Shown: positions 7,721-9,274 of the stretch, in pieces | Position numbering within the stretch: position 1 is the first letter of the stretch | Layout of the letters: each line of letters begins with the position of its first letter | Assembly (NCBI GenBank): GCA_015660615.1 | Contig: DQKQ01000090.1 | Coordinates: 1-9,274 of the forward strand | Source: Flavobacteriales bacterium | GTDB lineage: Bacteria; Bacteroidota; Bacteroidia; Flavobacteriales_D; Sanyastnellaceae | Direction: 5' to 3' | DNA length: 9,274 nucleotides | Position numbers and translations under genes: made by a program | Notes under the pieces: model-generated | Seen by the model: the letters and a program-made list of their open reading frames with translations, nothing else | Databases searched by the model: none | What the model was told of the DNA's origin: nothing

Positions 7721-8582
7721 GACGGGCTCTTAGTGTATTTTGCAAAAGGGTGGCTATAGTCATAGGACCCACTCCGCCAGGAACAGGGGTAATCAAACTG
7801 CACTTCTCAGCTACATTATCAAAGTCTACATCACCTGTCAACCTCCTGCCTGATTTCCTACTTGAATCTTCTATGCTGTTTATTCCCACATCAACTACAA
7901 CAGCACCTTCTTTTACCATATCTGCAGTCACAAAGTGTGGTTTTCCAACTGCTGCTATAATAAGGTCCGCTTTTAAGGTGTGAGATTTTAGATCAACAGT
8001 CCTACTGTGGCACTGTGTAACGGTACAATTCCCAGGCTCTGCGTTTCTGCTTAAAAGCGTAGTCATAGGATTTCCCACAATATCGCTCCTGCCTATTACC
8101 ACCGCATGCATCCCAGTAGTTTTCACACCATTTCTCTCAAGTAAAGTCATGATTCCTCCGGGTGTGGCAGGTAAGAATGTAGGAAGACCTAATGCCATAC
8201 GCCCTACATTTTCAGGATGAAATCCATCAACATCTTTAGAAGGCTTCACCGCTTCAATCACTGCTTGGTTATCGATATGAGAAGGAAGGGGGAGTTGGAC
8301 TATAAATCCATCAATAGAATCATCTTCATTCAGCTCTCGAACCATATCTAACAGCTCTGATTGGGAAATATCTCCCTCTCGCTCAATAAGCGAACTTTCA
8401 AATCCTGCTTTCGCACACGCTTTCACCTTATGCCCTACATAAGCTTTGCTCGCTGGGTCGTCCCCAATCAATATTGCCGCTAAATGCGGTTTGCGACCAC
8501 CATTAGCTACGTGCGCTTCAACTTCAGCTGCAATCTCAGTCTGAAGTTCTAATGAAAGCTTCTTTCCGTCAAGTAATTTCAT
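7704..8582 (-). CDS. folD: Bifunctional methylenetetrahydrofolate dehydrogenase/methenyltetrahydrofolate cyclohydrolase FolD
   Basis: FolD interconverts 5,10-methylene-, 5,10-methenyl- and 10-formyl-tetrahydrofolate in the cytoplasm, feeding purine synthesis and formyl-methionine formation with NADP(H) as cofactor. The active-site YxxxK is Y48/K52 in YVGHK. Q96 lies in DGFIVQLPLP and D119 in KDVDGFHPEN, both conserved catalytic or substrate-contacting positions. The nucleotide-binding part has GRSDIVGNPM (164-173), CHSRT, AAVGKP and the C-terminal PVPGGVGPMTIATLLQNT. PATPGG replaces the common PCTPxG, a substitution I recall from other Bacteroidota. Length (292) is normal. The ATG at 8582 overlaps the ffh stop as ATGA, indicating translational coupling, and the 3' end overlaps the likely ribD start. 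Confidence 0.97.
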   Translation of the reverse strand: MKLLDGKKLSLELQTEIAAEVEAHVANGGRKPHLAAILIGDDPASKAYVGHKVKACAKAGFESSLIEREGDISQSELLDMVRELNEDDSIDGFIVQLPLPSHIDNQAVIEAVKPSKDVDGFHPENVGRMALGLPTFLPATPGGIMTLLERNGVKTTGMHAVVIGRSDIVGNPMTTLLSRNAEPGNCTVTQCHSRTVDLKSHTLKADLIIAAVGKPHFVTADMVKEGAVVVDVGINSIEDSSRKSGRRLTGDVDFDNVAEKCSLITPVPGGVGPMTIATLLQNTLRARLASKR

Positions 8583-9274
8583 CTTCCACGACTCATTCCA
8601 GGCATAGGCAAACGTCCGCGCCCTTTTTCACCGCCTTTATTCATCATCTGCATCACCTTTCTCATATCCTCAAATTGTTTAAGTAGTTTATTCACCTCCT
8701 CAATTTCAGTTCCACTCCCTCTAGCAATCCTCTTTTTCCTACTTAAGTCTAAACTCCTCGGCATCGATCTCTCCTTAGGAGTCATACTCCTTATAATAGC
8801 TTCAACTTGATTAAAGGCATTGTCATCAATATCGACACCTCTTAATGCTTTACCCATTCCTGGCATCATACCTAATAGGTCTTTAACATTACCCATTTTA
8901 CGAATCTGCTGTATTTGAGATAAAAAGTCTTCAAGGTCAAACTTATTTTTACGAATCTTCTCCTCTATTTTCTTTGCCTCCTTATCGTCTACGACTTGCT
9001 GAGCACGCTCGACAAGTGTAACCACGTCTCCCATACCTAATATACGCTCCGCCATTCTATTCGGGTGGAAAATTTCAAGAGCGTCCATTTTCTCTCCAAC
9101 TCCAACGAATTTAATAGGCTTACCTACTATACTAAATATCGAGAGCGCTGCCCCCCCTCGTGCGTCACCATCTAATTTCGTGAGGATAACACCCGTGAAA
9201 TCGATTCTATCATTAAAGGCCTTGGCTGTTTGCACTGCGTCTTGACCCGTCATGGCGTCAACTACGAAAAGCGA
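8579..9274 (-). CDS. ffh: Signal recognition particle GTPase Ffh, 5' end outside the window
   Basis: Ffh binds 4.5S RNA and hydrophobic signal sequences of nascent chains and, with its receptor FtsY, docks ribosomes at the inner-membrane translocon. The frame is open to the window edge: the seven residues SLFVVDA precede MTGQDA, giving the family motif VVDAMTGQDA, so the ATG at 9253 is internal. About 231 residues are visible, roughly the C-terminal half; the N domain and P-loop are missing. Visible are the GTPase motif TKLDGDARGGAALS, the closing-loop sequence GVGEKMDALEIFHP, and the methionine-rich M domain, with DLLGMMPGMGKAL in the flexible finger and the RNA-binding SRKKRIARGSG. The tail is basic and Gly/Met-rich (LPMPGMSRGR), as usual. 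It is the first visible gene of the packed unit with folD, ribD and the transporter. Confidence 0.97.
   Translation of the reverse strand, partial: SLFVVDAMTGQDAVQTAKAFNDRIDFTGVILTKLDGDARGGAALSIFSIVGKPIKFVGVGEKMDALEIFHPNRMAERILGMGDVVTLVERAQQVVDDKEAKKIEEKIRKNKFDLEDFLSQIQQIRKMGNVKDLLGMMPGMGKALRGVDIDDNAFNQVEAIIRSMTPKERSMPRSLDLSRKKRIARGSGTEIEEVNKLLKQFEDMRKVMQMMNKGGEKGRGRLPMPGMSRGR

Overview
The window looks like a chromosomal housekeeping segment of a Bacteroidota bacterium, probably a marine flavobacterium-like lineage. The reasons are a Na+-NQR operon end followed by an ApbE lipoprotein, a large periplasmic M1 peptidase of the Bacteroidota type, start codons that mostly lack Shine-Dalgarno sequences, and one good match to the Bacteroidota -7 promoter element (TAnnTTTG). 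Base composition is moderately AT-rich and looks even throughout. I saw no tRNA, rRNA, CRISPR array, insertion sequence, phage gene or long repeat.

Left part, + strand (1-2210): the 3' end of nqrF (cut by the window edge) and apbE, 6 bases apart. These make the NADH-oxidising subunit of the sodium-pumping NADH:quinone reductase and the enzyme that attaches FMN covalently to its NqrB and NqrC subunits. Convergent with apbE, and overlapping it by 4 bases, is a 71-residue gene on the - strand (2207-2422). It encodes one membrane helix followed by four cysteines, and it is best read as an NqrM-like maturation factor for the same complex.

Middle, + strand (2423-5771): a 93-base divergent spacer, mazG (NTP pyrophosphohydrolase), an 85-base spacer, and a 793-residue secreted zinc aminopeptidase-like protein of family M1.

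Right part, - strand (9274 down to 5784): four tightly packed genes in transcription order, ffh (cut by the window edge), folD, ribD and an EamA/DMT-type transporter. The ffh/folD and ribD/transporter junctions are 4-base ATGA overlaps, and the folD/ribD junction is an overlap if ribD starts at its TTG. This suggests one polycistronic, translationally coupled unit. It joins protein targeting, one-carbon metabolism, riboflavin synthesis and a transporter of unknown substrate.

Flavin chemistry recurs in the window (NqrF uses FAD, ApbE handles FAD/FMN, RibD makes the riboflavin precursor), but these genes lie in different transcription units. I did not find a clearly novel system. The points most worth following up are the NqrM-like small gene and the transporter coupled to ribD.
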